Shown: positions 1-10,030 of the stretch, one piece after another | Numbering within the stretch: position 1 is the first letter of the stretch | Layout: every line of letters begins with the position of its first letter | From: Shewanella sp. NIFS-20-20 | GTDB lineage: Bacteria > Pseudomonadota > Gammaproteobacteria > Enterobacterales > Shewanellaceae | Direction: 5' to 3' | DNA length: 54,432 nt | Assembly (NCBI RefSeq): GCF_019209865.1 | Contig: NZ_JAHUTT010000023.1 | Span: forward strand, 1 to 54,432 | Notes under the pieces: generated by a model | Told to the model about the DNA's origin: nothing | Database searches by the model: none | The model's input: only the letters and a program-made list of their open reading frames with translations | Program-made: the position numbers and the translations under genes

Positions 1-2
1 AT

Positions 3-116
3 GCGAGACAGTTCAAGCTTGATGGGAAACGGGATAGGGCCTATCCACGTGCGTTAAAAATGAGTAAAAACAAGTATCCCATTAAGTCTAAGAAAAATGC
101 CGTTCACACTAAGTGA
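3..116 (+). CDS. IS4-family transposase, C-terminal fragment
   Basis: This frame is open from the window edge and ends at TGA 114-116. The basic peptide, with RAYPRALK followed by MSKNKYPIK and ending NAVHTK, matches the usual arginine/lysine-rich tail of IS4-type transposases. Only the last 37 codons are visible; the catalytic DDE domain would lie upstream. The stop codon falls inside the terminal hairpin. The competing frame starting at base 1 codes for nothing recognisable. Assignment rests on the tail sequence and the adjacent IS-like end. Confidence 0.5.
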   Translation, partial: ARQFKLDGKRDRAYPRALKMSKNKYPIKSKKNAVHTK

Positions 117-124
117 ACGGCATT
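96..124 (-). terminator. 12-bp perfect hairpin at the IS end, possible terminator
   Basis: AATGCCGTTCAC (96-107) and GTGAACGGCATT (113-124) pair perfectly around a 5-base loop. On the minus strand the stem is followed by a run of T, so it could end transcription of the DUF3718 gene. It is probably also part of the IS terminal repeat. Confidence 0.5.
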
Positions 125-145
125 ACGTTAACGCCGGTTTATCGA

Positions 146-523
146 TTACAGCCGTGCTTTAATGGCCGCGGTGATCGGGCTTTCGCCGTGACCATTAGCA
201 TCGGCCCAACTTATCACGTCGAGGCCATCGGATTCAGTCTGCACTAAGGTACTGGAAGATAATCGTTTCGCAATAAATTCACCAGTATCGTTTGCGCCAG
301 ATATCATCGCAAAACGCAGTAAACTCTCGCCATCACAGACAATACTCTCATAGATATTTCGCAATTTTATCCGGCTTTCTTTGAGCTTTTCTCGTAAACG
401 ACTACTGTCATCCATTTGCACATATTGGCAAATGTTACTAGCTAGCATGGTGTCAGCTTTCACTGGGAGGGCAAGGCTAGCCACCAGCAAGGTCGCCGTT
501 AAGGTTACAGGTAAAACACGCAT
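146..523 (-). CDS. DUF3718 family exported protein
   Basis: This is a small predicted periplasmic protein of 125 residues with a signal peptide (MRVLPVTLTATLLVASLALP, cleavage near VKA-DT). The mature part carries the pattern ICQYV...DDSSRLREKLKES...LRNIY..I.CDGESLLRFAM, which fits the DUF3718 family found in Shewanella and relatives; two cysteines could form a disulfide. I chose ATG 521-523, which has GGAG eight bases upstream and gives a clean signal peptide; longer forms from upstream starts add a segment with no signal. Function is unknown. An IS4-type element ends just downstream without cutting the gene. Confidence 0.75.
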   Translation of the reverse strand: MRVLPVTLTATLLVASLALPVKADTMLASNICQYVQMDDSSRLREKLKESRIKLRNIYESIVCDGESLLRFAMISGANDTGEFIAKRLSSSTLVQTESDGLDVISWADANGHGESPITAAIKARL

Positions 524-615
524 AGGATACTCCATTAATATTATGTCGCGGAGTATCTCAGTACTCCGTCCGCCAATGTCAGAAAAAATCAACGGCTACA
601 TTGGCAAACGGTAAT

Positions 616-1098
616 TTAACATTTCCTTATCAGATTGATAAACTTATATTTTAAGCCATTTTCATTCTGATGTTGCTGCTCAGACTCCAGCAACCACTGC
701 GACGCCTGCCAGTCAGGAAAGTGGGTATCGCCCTCGACATCAAGGTCAATCAAGGTTAAATAGAGCTTATCGGCTTGAGGTAAAAGCTGGCGATAAAGCT
801 CACCACCGCCAATCACCACCAGTTCCTCACAATCGGCGACCAGAGCTTTGGCCGCTTCAACCGTACTGACGCGACTCACCCCAGGGGCTTGCCAACTCTC
901 ATTGCGGGTCATGACGATATTTAATCGACCAGGAAGCGCCCTGCCGATCGATTCATAGGTTTTTCTCCCCATTAAGATGGGCTTGCCTAGGGTCATGGCC
1001 TTAAAGTGCTGTAAATCCTCCGTTAAGTGCCATGGCATGGTATTGTCTTTGCCGATGACTCGATTATTGGCCATTGCCGCTATCATGGCTATCTGCAC
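616..1098 (-). CDS. folA: Dihydrofolate reductase
   Basis: Reduces dihydrofolate to tetrahydrofolate with NADPH, in the cytoplasm. Length (160 aa) matches E. coli FolA (159). Visible family features: the Met20-loop region NRVIGKDNTMPWHL, the catalytic acidic residue in LTEDLQHF, the NADPH-binding stretch ILMGRKTYESIGRALPGR, and VVIGGGELYRQLLP near residues 95-108. The start is GTG with AAGGAG six bases upstream. It follows yjjB by 10 bases on the same strand and may be co-transcribed with the exporter pair. It is the target of trimethoprim in related bacteria; no resistance change can be judged by eye. Confidence 0.97.
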   Translation of the reverse strand: MQIAMIAAMANNRVIGKDNTMPWHLTEDLQHFKAMTLGKPILMGRKTYESIGRALPGRLNIVMTRNESWQAPGVSRVSTVEAAKALVADCEELVVIGGGELYRQLLPQADKLYLTLIDLDVEGDTHFPDWQASQWLLESEQQHQNENGLKYKFINLIRKC

Positions 1099-1108
1099 AC
1101 TAAGCTCC

Positions 1109-1576
1109 TTAGATGATCGGTCGAGTTCGATAGTAGAGTAAACTGGGCAAGGCTAAGCCAACCGACAGTGCTCCAAGAATAAATACGGTTTTAAGCCCAT
1201 TGGCAACCGAGGTGGCGATTAACTCAGGATTGACGTCGGCAGTCGCCGACAGTTGCACCAAAGCAATCACGGTATTAAACGCATAGGTGCCAGGGATCAT
1301 AGGAATAATCGCCGCAACCGCATACATTAAGGGCGGCGCCAAATGTCGCTTTGCAAAGCCGATGGTCATAAAGCCAATTAACGCCGCAGCTAGAAAACTG
1401 GCCCATTCTATCGGCACGCCCCAATCGATCATTAAGGTGCGACTAGCATGGCCAATGGCACCGGCAATGGCGCAATAGCCCAAATAGCGTTTGGGCACAT
1501 TGAAGACCATAGCAAATCCCACGGCAGGCACCGCCGAAAAGATGGCATCTTGCAGTAGTTGAGTCCAAATAGTCAC
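1109..1576 (-). CDS. yjjB: ThrE-type exporter, small subunit (YjjB-like)
   Basis: A 155-residue membrane protein with about four to five hydrophobic helices, matching the C-terminal half of the threonine/serine exporter family (DUF3815/ThrE_2). The pattern VPKRYLGYCAIAGAIGHASRTL is typical. The GTG start overlaps the TGA stop of the upstream partner in the tetramer GTGA, indicating translational coupling and fixed stoichiometry. In E. coli the YjjP/YjjB pair is linked to succinate export, and in Corynebacterium the fused ThrE exports threonine and serine; the substrate here is not known. Confidence 0.88.
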   Translation of the reverse strand: MTIWTQLLQDAIFSAVPAVGFAMVFNVPKRYLGYCAIAGAIGHASRTLMIDWGVPIEWASFLAAALIGFMTIGFAKRHLAPPLMYAVAAIIPMIPGTYAFNTVIALVQLSATADVNPELIATSVANGLKTVFILGALSVGLALPSLLYYRTRPII

Positions 1577-2334
1577 AATAATAAGCCGCCCATTTGCATC
1601 GCCATCGTAATACCGATCACTGAAGATACTGTCAATAATGTGGCTTGCGCCCAGCGGGATATACCCACATTAATATGACCTTTTACCATATCAGAAATAG
1701 CATTAATCATTGGGAAACCAGGGACTAACATCAGCACACTTGCAGCCATGACCAAGGTGGGAGTTTGACTCAGAGGAAACACATAGGCTAGTTGCGCCAC
1801 TAAGCTTATGACAAATGCCGTCACCGCAAAATTAACCAGAACATTAAAGTGGCGTTTGGCGAACCATAGACGCACGGCCATACCGATAGATGAGGCTAAA
1901 AACGTCATGACAAACGCCATGTTATCGCCCCCAAACAATTGGCAAAAACAAGCGCATGACAAGCCAATCATGGGGATAAGTGCCCAGGCGGGGTAGGTGC
2001 TGGGACGAATCGCGGCCACTCGACGCTTTACGTCATTGGCACCATAAATCCCTTTCTCTGTCAGGAGGCAAATACGCAGTAATTCACATACCACGGTCAT
2101 ATTGAGCCCATGCTCGCGTAAACGACGGGTAGTGGTGACGCAGCGCCCATGCACAAGACTGGTTAACACGAGGGAATTAGAGGAGATAGAAAGCTCGACA
2201 CTTTCAAGCCCTAAGGCGTGCCCAAGGCGCTGACTAATATCTTCAACTAGTTCAGAATCAGCGCCATAGGCTAAAAGCAGTTGTGCAACGCGCACAACCT
2301 GCCGGGTAATATCGTTTTGAGTATCTGCGTACAC
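1573..2334 (-). CDS. yjjP: ThrE-type exporter, large subunit (YjjP-like, DUF1212)
   Basis: A 253-residue inner-membrane protein. The N-terminal soluble part (about residues 1-110, with QLLLAYGADSELVEDISQRL) is the ThrE/DUF1212 cytoplasmic domain, followed by about five transmembrane helices. It pairs with the overlapping yjjB to make a split version of the ThrE amino-acid or dicarboxylate exporter. The start is a GTG with a weak purine-rich site upstream; no better in-frame ATG is present nearby. It lies 25 bases after cgtA, so it may receive transcription from the ribosomal-protein/cgtA side as well. Confidence 0.88.
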   Translation of the reverse strand: MYADTQNDITRQVVRVAQLLLAYGADSELVEDISQRLGHALGLESVELSISSNSLVLTSLVHGRCVTTTRRLREHGLNMTVVCELLRICLLTEKGIYGANDVKRRVAAIRPSTYPAWALIPMIGLSCACFCQLFGGDNMAFVMTFLASSIGMAVRLWFAKRHFNVLVNFAVTAFVISLVAQLAYVFPLSQTPTLVMAASVLMLVPGFPMINAISDMVKGHINVGISRWAQATLLTVSSVIGITMAMQMGGLLL

Positions 2335-2359
2335 TTTTCATCGACCTGGCAGGTTAGGA

Positions 2360-3544
<1,185 letters not shown>

Positions 3545-3701
3545 CTATGCATAAGGCGGTAATCCTGGCAGCGACATGAAAAGCCCATGCTGCAAAAACC
3601 ACGCCTTTAAGTGACGGCCGCGCCGCCCACAATCACGAAATTATACTGCTATCTTGTCAGGAGCGCCAAAGCTATCGCTTTTTTTGACTCCAGCAAAACA
3701 A

Positions 3702-3724
3702 AAGCCCCACCAATGGCGGGGCTT
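3702..3724 (-). terminator. Rho-independent terminator after rpmA
   Basis: On the minus strand AAGCCCC pairs with GGGGCTT (loop 9 bases), followed by TTTGTTTT. It sits 25 bases past the rpmA stop. Confidence 0.8.
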
Positions 3725-3748
3725 CAATCGTTCAAGCAAATTCGACTA

Positions 3749-4006
<258 letters not shown>

Positions 4007-4018
4007 TTAGACTCCTAA

Positions 4019-4330
4019 TTAAGCGCTGATAGCAGTGATTTTAACTTCAGTGAACCACTGACGGTGGCCCATTTTCTTTTCGTGGTGCTTACGACGGTTA
4101 AATTTCTGAATGATAACCTTCTCGCCGCGACCGTGGTTGATAACGGTAGCAACAACTTTGCCACCAGCAACCAGTGGAGCGCCCACTTTCACGTTTTCGC
4201 CATCAGCAATCAGCAAAACTTGATCGAATTCGATAGTTTCGCCAGTAGCGACTTCAATTTTCTCTAAACGAACTGTATGACCTTCAGCAACACGGTGTTG
4301 CTTACCGCCACTTTGAAAAACAGCGTACAT
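4019..4330 (-). CDS. rplU: 50S ribosomal protein L21
   Basis: Primary 23S rRNA-binding protein of the large subunit. 103 aa, the same length as E. coli L21, beginning [14 protein letters not shown] and ending with the RNA-binding stretch [22 protein letters not shown]. First gene of the rplU-rpmA unit; a promoter candidate lies about 90 bases upstream (4417-4445). Confidence 0.98.
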   Translation of the reverse strand: MYAVFQSGGKQHRVAEGHTVRLEKIEVATGETIEFDQVLLIADGENVKVGAPLVAGGKVVATVINHGRGEKVIIQKFNRRKHHEKKMGHRQWFTEVKITAISA

Positions 4331-4416
4331 AGCTATTTTACTCCAAATCCTGACACGCTGGTCCCACTTTTAGGGACGGCAGGGTGCTCAAAAAACTTTA
4401 TTGACAATGGGCGCGG

Positions 4417-4445
4417 AGTTTACGCGAAGAAGTGCCATCAGGCAA
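4417..4445 (-). promoter_or_regulatory. Promoter candidate for rplU-rpmA
   Basis: On the minus strand TTGCCT (-35, 4440-4445) and TAAACT (-10, 4417-4422) are separated by exactly 17 bases. The downstream sequence is GC-rich (CCGCGCCC), as often seen in ribosomal-protein promoters under growth-rate control. Confidence 0.55.
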
Positions 4446-4542
4446 GTGTAAATTATGAAAGATTAAAAAAAGATCGCTTTAACTCTCACAATCCTGCTTC
4501 TACTACTGTCTAGTGCCCGCGTTTTTAGTTATATTTGCGCTA

Positions 4543-4548
4543 TATAAT
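4543..4548 (+). promoter_or_regulatory. -10 element candidate for ispB
   Basis: A perfect TATAAT lies 54 bases before the ispB start codon. No good -35 hexamer is visible at the right distance (only a T-rich stretch near 4521), so this is weaker support. Confidence 0.35.
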
Positions 4549-4601
4549 AAAGCCTTTATAGGGCTGACCTTAATTTACACCGCCCTGGAACCTGAGTCTA
4601 T

Positions 4602-5573
4602 ATGGATTTACATGCCATCCGCGAGCTTGCTGAAAACGACATGCAAGCCGTTAACCAACTGATTTATAAACAGCTTGAGTCAGATGTTGCCCTAATTAAT
4701 CAATTAGGGTTCTATATTATCAACGGTGGGGGCAAGCGATTAAGACCTTTACTCTCGGTATTGGCGGCTCGCGCCGTTAACTACCACGGTGAAGCTCACC
4801 TCAAACTGGCCGCCATCATTGAGTTTATTCACACCGCCTCATTACTCCATGATGATGTGGTGGATGAATCCACCATGCGCCGCGGTCGTAAAACCGCCAA
4901 TGCCATGTTTGGCAACAGTGCCAGTGTGCTCGTTGGTGACTTTCTTTATACCCGTTCATTTCAGATGATGACCGAGTTAGATAATATGAAGGTGCTGACT
5001 GTGCTTGCCGATGCCACTAACGTATTGGCAGAAGGTGAAGTCTTACAGTTAATGAATTGCAACGACCCTAATACCACAGAACAAAGCTATATGCGGGTCA
5101 TATACTGTAAGACCGCTAAGCTGTTCGAGGCGGCCACCCGCTTAGTCGCAGTATTAGCCGGCAGCGACCCGTCATGGGAAACCGCCTTAGGCGAATACGG
5201 TAAGTACCTAGGCACAGCGTTCCAGCTAACCGATGATTTACTCGATTACACCGCCGATGCCGAAGAATTAGGAAAAAATATTGGCGATGACTTAGCCGAA
5301 GGTAAACCTACCTTGCCACTGATTTATGCTATCAAGCACGGCAACCCTCAAGAGCAACAAATGATCAGGGATGCGATTGAACAAGGCGATGGCAGTCAAA
5401 ATATCGATGCGATTATTGCGGCGCTTAACCACTGCGGAGCATTAGAGTACACCCACCAGCGCGCCGTTGAAGAGTCGCAAAAAGCCATTGATGCACTCAA
5501 AATACTACCTGATAGCGACTACAAAACTGCATTAGTATCGCTCGCCAAGCTGGCCGTTGCGCGTAATCACTAA
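4602..5573 (+). CDS. ispB: Octaprenyl diphosphate synthase
   Basis: Makes the C40 prenyl chain used as the side chain of ubiquinone and menaquinone from FPP and IPP. 323 aa, the same as E. coli IspB. Both aspartate-rich motifs are visible: LLHDDVVDESTMRRG (near residue 85) and QLTDDLLDYT (near 210), plus GGGKRLRP near residue 50. Divergent from rplU, as in E. coli. A strong terminator follows at 5607-5633, so it is probably a single-gene transcript. Confidence 0.96.
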   Translation: MDLHAIRELAENDMQAVNQLIYKQLESDVALINQLGFYIINGGGKRLRPLLSVLAARAVNYHGEAHLKLAAIIEFIHTASLLHDDVVDESTMRRGRKTANAMFGNSASVLVGDFLYTRSFQMMTELDNMKVLTVLADATNVLAEGEVLQLMNCNDPNTTEQSYMRVIYCKTAKLFEAATRLVAVLAGSDPSWETALGEYGKYLGTAFQLTDDLLDYTADAEELGKNIGDDLAEGKPTLPLIYAIKHGNPQEQQMIRDAIEQGDGSQNIDAIIAALNHCGALEYTHQRAVEESQKAIDALKILPDSDYKTALVSLAKLAVARNH

Positions 5574-5606
5574 TCAAGACACATTGACAATCGCTGCTAA
5601 ATTATA

Positions 5607-5640
5607 GGGCCACACGCTTATAACGTGTGGCCCTTTTGTT
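5607..5640 (+). terminator. Rho-independent terminator after ispB
   Basis: GGGCCACACG (5607-5616) pairs perfectly with CGTGTGGCCC (5624-5633) across a 7-base loop, followed by TTTTGTTTG. Confidence 0.9.
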
Positions 5641-5747
5641 TGTTCATCGCCGCCACACTTAAGCGCTATACACGTAATGCAAAAGTTGTATTAATGTTGT
5701 TGAAATCATCACAAATTCATGGACAATGAGCAGACTATGTCGGGGCC

Positions 5748-6305
5748 ATGAAGCACATAATGCCAACACTTACTCCCAATAACACCCGCGGTTTTACCCT
5801 GATAGAATTGGTCGTGGTGATCATTATTTTAGGGATCTTAGCCGTCATCGTTTCCCCTAAATTTATCAGTCTTGAACAAGACGCTCAGATTTCGAGTGTT
5901 AAAGGGGTAGGCGGCGCCTTCAAATCCGCGGTGGATATGGCTCATAGCGCATGGATAGCAAAAGGGGCTGTTGGCCCATTGGAAGATGTGCCGATTTATT
6001 CCGATAACCCTGACCGCTCAGGGACCATAGATATCAATGCCAATGGTTGGCCAGCACAGCATTATCTCGGCCCCGTTGAAACTAACCCAGTTCTAAACAA
6101 TGTTGCAGACTGCCTTTCCGTATGGAAAATTCTATTTGCTGGCGCCTCACCCACGATGTCGCCTTCAGGTGACAGCAGCGAAACCGACTACAAAGCCAGT
6201 TATACCGCCCCCGGTCAATGTCGTTATAGCTTAGCTCGCGATAATAATTATTATATTGATTATAACTCCAATGACGGCAGCGTCGTGACCACCACGCCTG
6301 AATGA
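5748..6305 (+). CDS. Type IV pilin-like protein (MshA-like), orphan
   Basis: A 185-aa prepilin-like protein. A short leader ends in the class III cleavage and methylation motif RGFTLIELVVVIIILGI (about residues 14-30); cleavage by a prepilin peptidase would follow the glycine. The following helix (PKFISLEQDAQISSVKGVGGAFKSA) resembles MSHA pilins. Two cysteines in the C-terminal half (VADC and PGQC) could form the disulfide loop common in pilins. No pilus assembly, peptidase or secretion genes lie nearby, so it must use machinery encoded elsewhere. Start ATG 5748 has a GGGG purine site close by; ATG 5760 is an alternative that shortens the leader by four residues. Confidence 0.85.
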   Translation: MKHIMPTLTPNNTRGFTLIELVVVIIILGILAVIVSPKFISLEQDAQISSVKGVGGAFKSAVDMAHSAWIAKGAVGPLEDVPIYSDNPDRSGTIDINANGWPAQHYLGPVETNPVLNNVADCLSVWKILFAGASPTMSPSGDSSETDYKASYTAPGQCRYSLARDNNYYIDYNSNDGSVVTTTPE

Positions 6306-6365
6306 TTGAGCCAAACTGACATCAACATCCTTATCTGCCACGGCCAGCGAGGTAACGGGGCCTCA

Positions 6366-7031
6366 TTATACTTGCCAGTCAATGACGCTTTGCCCGCCCG
6401 CTTGCAATAATTGGTTAATGGTGGAAAAGTGCCGACAGCCAAAGAAGCCGCGATAGGCTGATAACGGTGATGGGTGCGGCCCAGTTAACACTTGATGATG
6501 AGCGGCGGTGATCACCTTACCTTTTTTAATGGCATGACTACCCCACAAGACAAATATAATGGCGTGTGGTTGCTGGTTGAGCAGCGTCATCACCTCGCCC
6601 GTGAATGTTTCCCAGCCGGCGTTAGCGTGAGAATGTGCTTTACCCTGCTCTACCGTTAAGACGGTATTAAGCATTAGCACCCCTTGCCGAGCCCACCCTT
6701 CTAAGAAGCCATGGCCGGGTATGGTAAAGTCGGCAATATCTGTGGCCAATTCCTTGTACATATTGACTAATGACGGCGGCGTTTTTACGCCAAGCTTGAC
6801 CGAGAAGCATAACCCATGTGCTTGTCCTGGGCCATGGTATGGATCTTGACCTAAAATCACCACTCGTACTTGATCTAACGGTGTTAATTCAAACGCGCGG
6901 TAGACATCATTTGCTGGCGGAAAAATAGTTTTAGTTTGGCGCTCAACAGCCACAAACTGCTCGAGGGTTTTAAAATAGGCTTGCTGCTGCTCGGCGGCAA
7001 TAAAGGTTGACCAATGGGTATAATTTGACAT
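6366..7031 (-). CDS. ung: Uracil-DNA glycosylase
   Basis: Removes uracil from DNA to start base excision repair. 221 aa, slightly shorter than E. coli Ung (229). The water-activating motif [18 protein letters not shown] lies near residues 60-77 and the DNA-intercalating loop [10 protein letters not shown] near 185. The ATG lies just after a GC-rich stretch. Transcribed alone, convergent with the pilin-like gene. Confidence 0.97.
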   Translation of the reverse strand: MSNYTHWSTFIAAEQQQAYFKTLEQFVAVERQTKTIFPPANDVYRAFELTPLDQVRVVILGQDPYHGPGQAHGLCFSVKLGVKTPPSLVNMYKELATDIADFTIPGHGFLEGWARQGVLMLNTVLTVEQGKAHSHANAGWETFTGEVMTLLNQQPHAIIFVLWGSHAIKKGKVITAAHHQVLTGPHPSPLSAYRGFFGCRHFSTINQLLQAGGQSVIDWQV

Positions 7032-7127
7032 GCTAGCTCCGCGGCTTACTCTGATGGCGCAAGGGTAAGAGTTAAGTCGCTGTAGAGCAAGCCTAGGCGT
7101 TACTCTTGATGATAAACAGTTTCGCGT

Positions 7128-7940
7128 TCAAAAGAACATAGCCGCGGGCGCAGATGCAGACGAGTTAGGTGGACGAAACAAATCAAGATGGCAATACATA
7201 GCTTGTGGGCGATAATTCCAAACGGATTCAATTAAATCAGCAGTTAAACACTCATTAGGAGTACCACTAATAACCATGTTGCCTTGGTTTAACACCATAA
7301 TTTGGTCAGCATATCGCGCGGCTTGATTAATATCGTGTAGCACACTTATCACGCAAAACTGCCTCTCTTTAGCTAAGGTCTGCAATAAGCCTAACACCCT
7401 GTGTTGCTGCGCTAAATCGAGCGCCGAGGTGGGCTCATCAAGCAATAACACCGCAGGCCTCGGTGCTTGCGTTAATTGCACTAGTACTCTGGCAATATGC
7501 ACCCGCTGTTTTTCACCACCGGATAATGCGGGATAGCTCTGCTGCGCCAAATGCGTTAATTGCAATTGCTCGAGCATGGCAGTAACGCACTCCTCCCCCG
7601 CCTTCATATCTAGGCTCAAGGGATAAAGCCCCATGGCAATTACTTGCTGCACAGTAAAAGGAAAACTCAGACTCGCGTATTGCGGCAATACCGCCATTTG
7701 CCGCGCAAGCTCAAGGCGCGACCAATTTGTAAGCTCTCGATCATAAAGACTTATCTTGCCAGTATGCACTCTTGTATCTTGGCTAATACATTTTAATAAA
7801 CTCGATTTGCCCGCACCATTAGGCCCAAGCAACGCAGTAAAAGATCCATAACTAAAGCGTGCATTGATATCGCGCAAAATAACCTTACGGCCTTGCTGCA
7901 CACTTAACTCTGTAATAGTTAAACACTGATGTTGAGCCAC
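7128..7940 (-). CDS. hmuV: Heme ABC transporter ATP-binding protein
   Basis: ATPase that powers heme import through HmuU. Walker A GPNGAGKSS (about residues 39-47), Q-loop LPQYASLSF, signature LSGGEKQR, Walker B LLLDEPTSALD and the H-loop histidine in VLHDINQAA are all intact. I chose GTG at 7938-7940, which has AAGGAG six bases upstream; a longer reading begins at a TTG without a ribosome site. Last gene of the tonB-exbB-exbD-hmuTUV unit. The protein is about 270 aa, normal for HmuV. Confidence 0.94.
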   Translation of the reverse strand: MAQHQCLTITELSVQQGRKVILRDINARFSYGSFTALLGPNGAGKSSLLKCISQDTRVHTGKISLYDRELTNWSRLELARQMAVLPQYASLSFPFTVQQVIAMGLYPLSLDMKAGEECVTAMLEQLQLTHLAQQSYPALSGGEKQRVHIARVLVQLTQAPRPAVLLLDEPTSALDLAQQHRVLGLLQTLAKERQFCVISVLHDINQAARYADQIMVLNQGNMVISGTPNECLTADLIESVWNYRPQAMYCHLDLFRPPNSSASAPAAMFF

Positions 7941-8047
7941 CACATACTCCTTAGCCGAGTGCGATGCGCATCGGGTAAAATTCAATTACGCTAAAATCAT
8001 TCGTTCTACAGCATTCTTGCTAAATCATTCTTTCTCAATAAATGTTT

Positions 8048-9064
8048 CTACACCAATCGATGGCGCTGCTTGAGTAGCAAGTAGATAAAGAATGGCGCGC
8101 CGATTAAGGCAGTAATGAGTCCTACGGGCACTTCCGCGGGGGCCATCAATACTCGCGAGCCAATATCCGCTAAGGCTAACAATATCGCGCCGAGCACAGC
8201 GCTCATGGGCAGTAACTGACGATGATCTGGCCCTAATAGCATTCTGACTATGTGCGGCACCACTAAGCCGATAAAGCCAATAATACCGGTCGCAGCAACG
8301 CTGACACCGACACCTAAGGCGCACAATAAAATCATGCGGTACTTTAAGCGCTCCACATCGATGCCTAAATGGCGCGCCTCAGCCTCGCCTAACAACAAGG
8401 CATTAAGCGCGTTCGCATGGCGTTGAAATTGCCAAGATAAAATGACTAAGACAGCAAAAGTGAGCCACACATAATCAAAACTCGCGCCAGCAATGGAGCC
8501 CATTTGCCAGAGACTTAAATCCCGTAAGGCGCTATCGCTAGCAAGATAAGTCAGCACCCCAATGCCAGCACCAAATAAGGCAGATACCGCAACGCCTGCC
8601 AGCAATAACATCACCACAGAAGTACCATCGCGACTTGCCGCCAATTGATACACCAATAAGGTCGTGCCTAATCCCCCCGCAAATGCTGCCATGCCCAGTA
8701 AAATTGTGGGCGCCACAGGCAAGAGTACTATGCAAATAGCCGCCCCTAACGCAGCGCCTGTAGATACCCCAATAATGCCAGGATCGGCTAATGGGTTACG
8801 AAATAAGCCCTGCATCACAGCGCCCGCTTGCGCCAACATGGCGCCAACTGTCATTGCCAGCAAGGTTCTTGGCAAACGTATGCTATCAATCACCACTTGC
8901 TCATGGGGCGCTATGGCAAACGCATCCATAGCGGTCAAACTATGGAGCAGCGCTTTTAATGCTGAACCAAAACCTATGGCTAGTGGGCCAACACTGATAG
9001 AAATAATGCTGGTAATCACTAACAGCACTAGTGCGCTATTTCGATAAAAAGAATAATTAGCCAC
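8048..9064 (-). CDS. hmuU: Heme ABC transporter permease
   Basis: Inner-membrane permease of the FecCD/BtuC family, 338 aa with about ten hydrophobic helices, expected to act as a dimer with HmuV. Typical stretches include GAVMQGLFRNPLADPGIIGVSTGAA (near residue 82), GIIGFIGLVVPHIVR (near 260) and DIGSRVLMAPAEVPVGLITALIGAPFF near the end. The start is GTG without a strong ribosome site. Lies between hmuT and hmuV; 63 bases separate it from hmuT. Confidence 0.94.
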   Translation of the reverse strand: MANYSFYRNSALVLLVITSIISISVGPLAIGFGSALKALLHSLTAMDAFAIAPHEQVVIDSIRLPRTLLAMTVGAMLAQAGAVMQGLFRNPLADPGIIGVSTGAALGAAICIVLLPVAPTILLGMAAFAGGLGTTLLVYQLAASRDGTSVVMLLLAGVAVSALFGAGIGVLTYLASDSALRDLSLWQMGSIAGASFDYVWLTFAVLVILSWQFQRHANALNALLLGEAEARHLGIDVERLKYRMILLCALGVGVSVAATGIIGFIGLVVPHIVRMLLGPDHRQLLPMSAVLGAILLALADIGSRVLMAPAEVPVGLITALIGAPFFIYLLLKQRHRLV

Positions 9065-9127
9065 TACGGAAAATCCTTAATCTGGCTTGAATGCTTAAGT
9101 GCCTAAATACAAGCTCTGGCAAAGCAG

Positions 9128-9991
9128 TTAATTTAGGTCGATTAATTGTTCCGCTAACTCATTGGCCGCTTGTAAGCTGCTGATCCCCAAACCGCCAATT
9201 AAGGCATGACTATTGATGGGATACACAGAGCCTTGCAACACTGCCTTGGCATGCTGCAACAATGGCATTTGTTGCAGCAATAATTGCTTAGCATCCATTG
9301 GCGTTTCATCGCGCACGCTTACAATAATCACATCAGCATCAAGCGCTAAAATCCCTTCTTGTGACACACTTTTATAGCCCTCAAAATCCACTGCATTCTT
9401 GCCACCGGCTAAATTAATAATCACATCACCGGCCGACCCTTTACCGCCGACTCGCGCGGGTCGCTCTGGCATCATTAGCATAAATAGAACCTTAGGCGCC
9501 GCGGGGGCTACTTGCTGCTGTTTTTGCTGCAATTGGGCAAAGTCGATATCAAGTTTGGTTTTAAGTTGTTGAGCCTGAGTTTCACTGCTGAGAAATCGCC
9601 CAAGCGCATCAATATTACTCAGCAAACTTAAATAGTTAGTGGGGATAGGCAATTGCACGACATTTACCCCAGCGGCGCGCACTCTATCTATGGTGGTTTT
9701 AGGCCCCATTTCTGCGGTTCCAATCAATACGCTAGGTTGCAACGCAAAAATACCTTCGGCCGACAAGGCCCTGTGATAGCCCAAAGTGGTTAACGACAAA
9801 TCAGCAGGTGCTTCGCTACTGGCATCAATGGCCACTAACTGTGAACCTGCATCGAGCGCTAAAATTAATTCAGTCACGCCCGCGCCCGCCGCCACAACCT
9901 TGGCATTAGCACTAACTTCAGTGCTGGCAGCAATAGCTGCAACACACATCCACGATGACAAGCACAATACACTCACCAACAACCTCAACAT
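9128..9991 (-). CDS. hmuT: Periplasmic heme-binding protein
   Basis: Substrate-binding protein that hands heme from the outer-membrane receptor to HmuUV. 287 aa with a signal peptide (MLRLLVSVLCLSSWMCVAAI, cleavage near AIA-AS). The LGYHRALSAEGIFALQPSVL segment (about residues 71-90) holds the conserved tyrosine that is the heme ligand in ShuT/HmuT/PhuT proteins. ATG 9989-9991 is preferred: AAGGAG lies six bases upstream, while the longer reading begins at TTG. The gene context (TonB system, HmuUV) agrees with heme. Confidence 0.92.
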   Translation of the reverse strand: MLRLLVSVLCLSSWMCVAAIAASTEVSANAKVVAAGAGVTELILALDAGSQLVAIDASSEAPADLSLTTLGYHRALSAEGIFALQPSVLIGTAEMGPKTTIDRVRAAGVNVVQLPIPTNYLSLLSNIDALGRFLSSETQAQQLKTKLDIDFAQLQQKQQQVAPAAPKVLFMLMMPERPARVGGKGSAGDVIINLAGGKNAVDFEGYKSVSQEGILALDADVIIVSVRDETPMDAKQLLLQQMPLLQHAKAVLQGSVYPINSHALIGGLGISSLQAANELAEQLIDLN

Positions 9992-10030
9992 AGTTATCTC
10001 CTTGTTAGCCAAAACGAGCGCACTCGGCGC

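Larger units (their letters stand above)
1..125 (+). mobile_element. IS4-family insertion sequence, right end only
   Basis: The first 125 bases look like the right end of an IS4-family element that begins before the window. They hold the transposase C-terminus (3-116) and finish in CGGCATTA, whose reverse complement TAATGCCG resembles the known IS4 terminal repeat start. The end repeat itself folds into a hairpin (96-124). The DUF3718 gene stop codon lies only 20 bases beyond, so the insertion sits just downstream of that gene and does not break it. The boundary at 125 is inferred from the end sequence; the target duplication cannot be checked because the left end is outside the window. Confidence 0.55.

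Noticed and set aside
4381..4440. Plus-strand TTGACA at about 4401 as an ispB -35 box
   Set aside because: No -10 at a proper distance; the sequence is the start-site region of the opposite rplU promoter.
8664..9047. 127-codon plus-strand frame inside hmuU
   Set aside because: Antisense shadow of a conserved permease, with no start signal.
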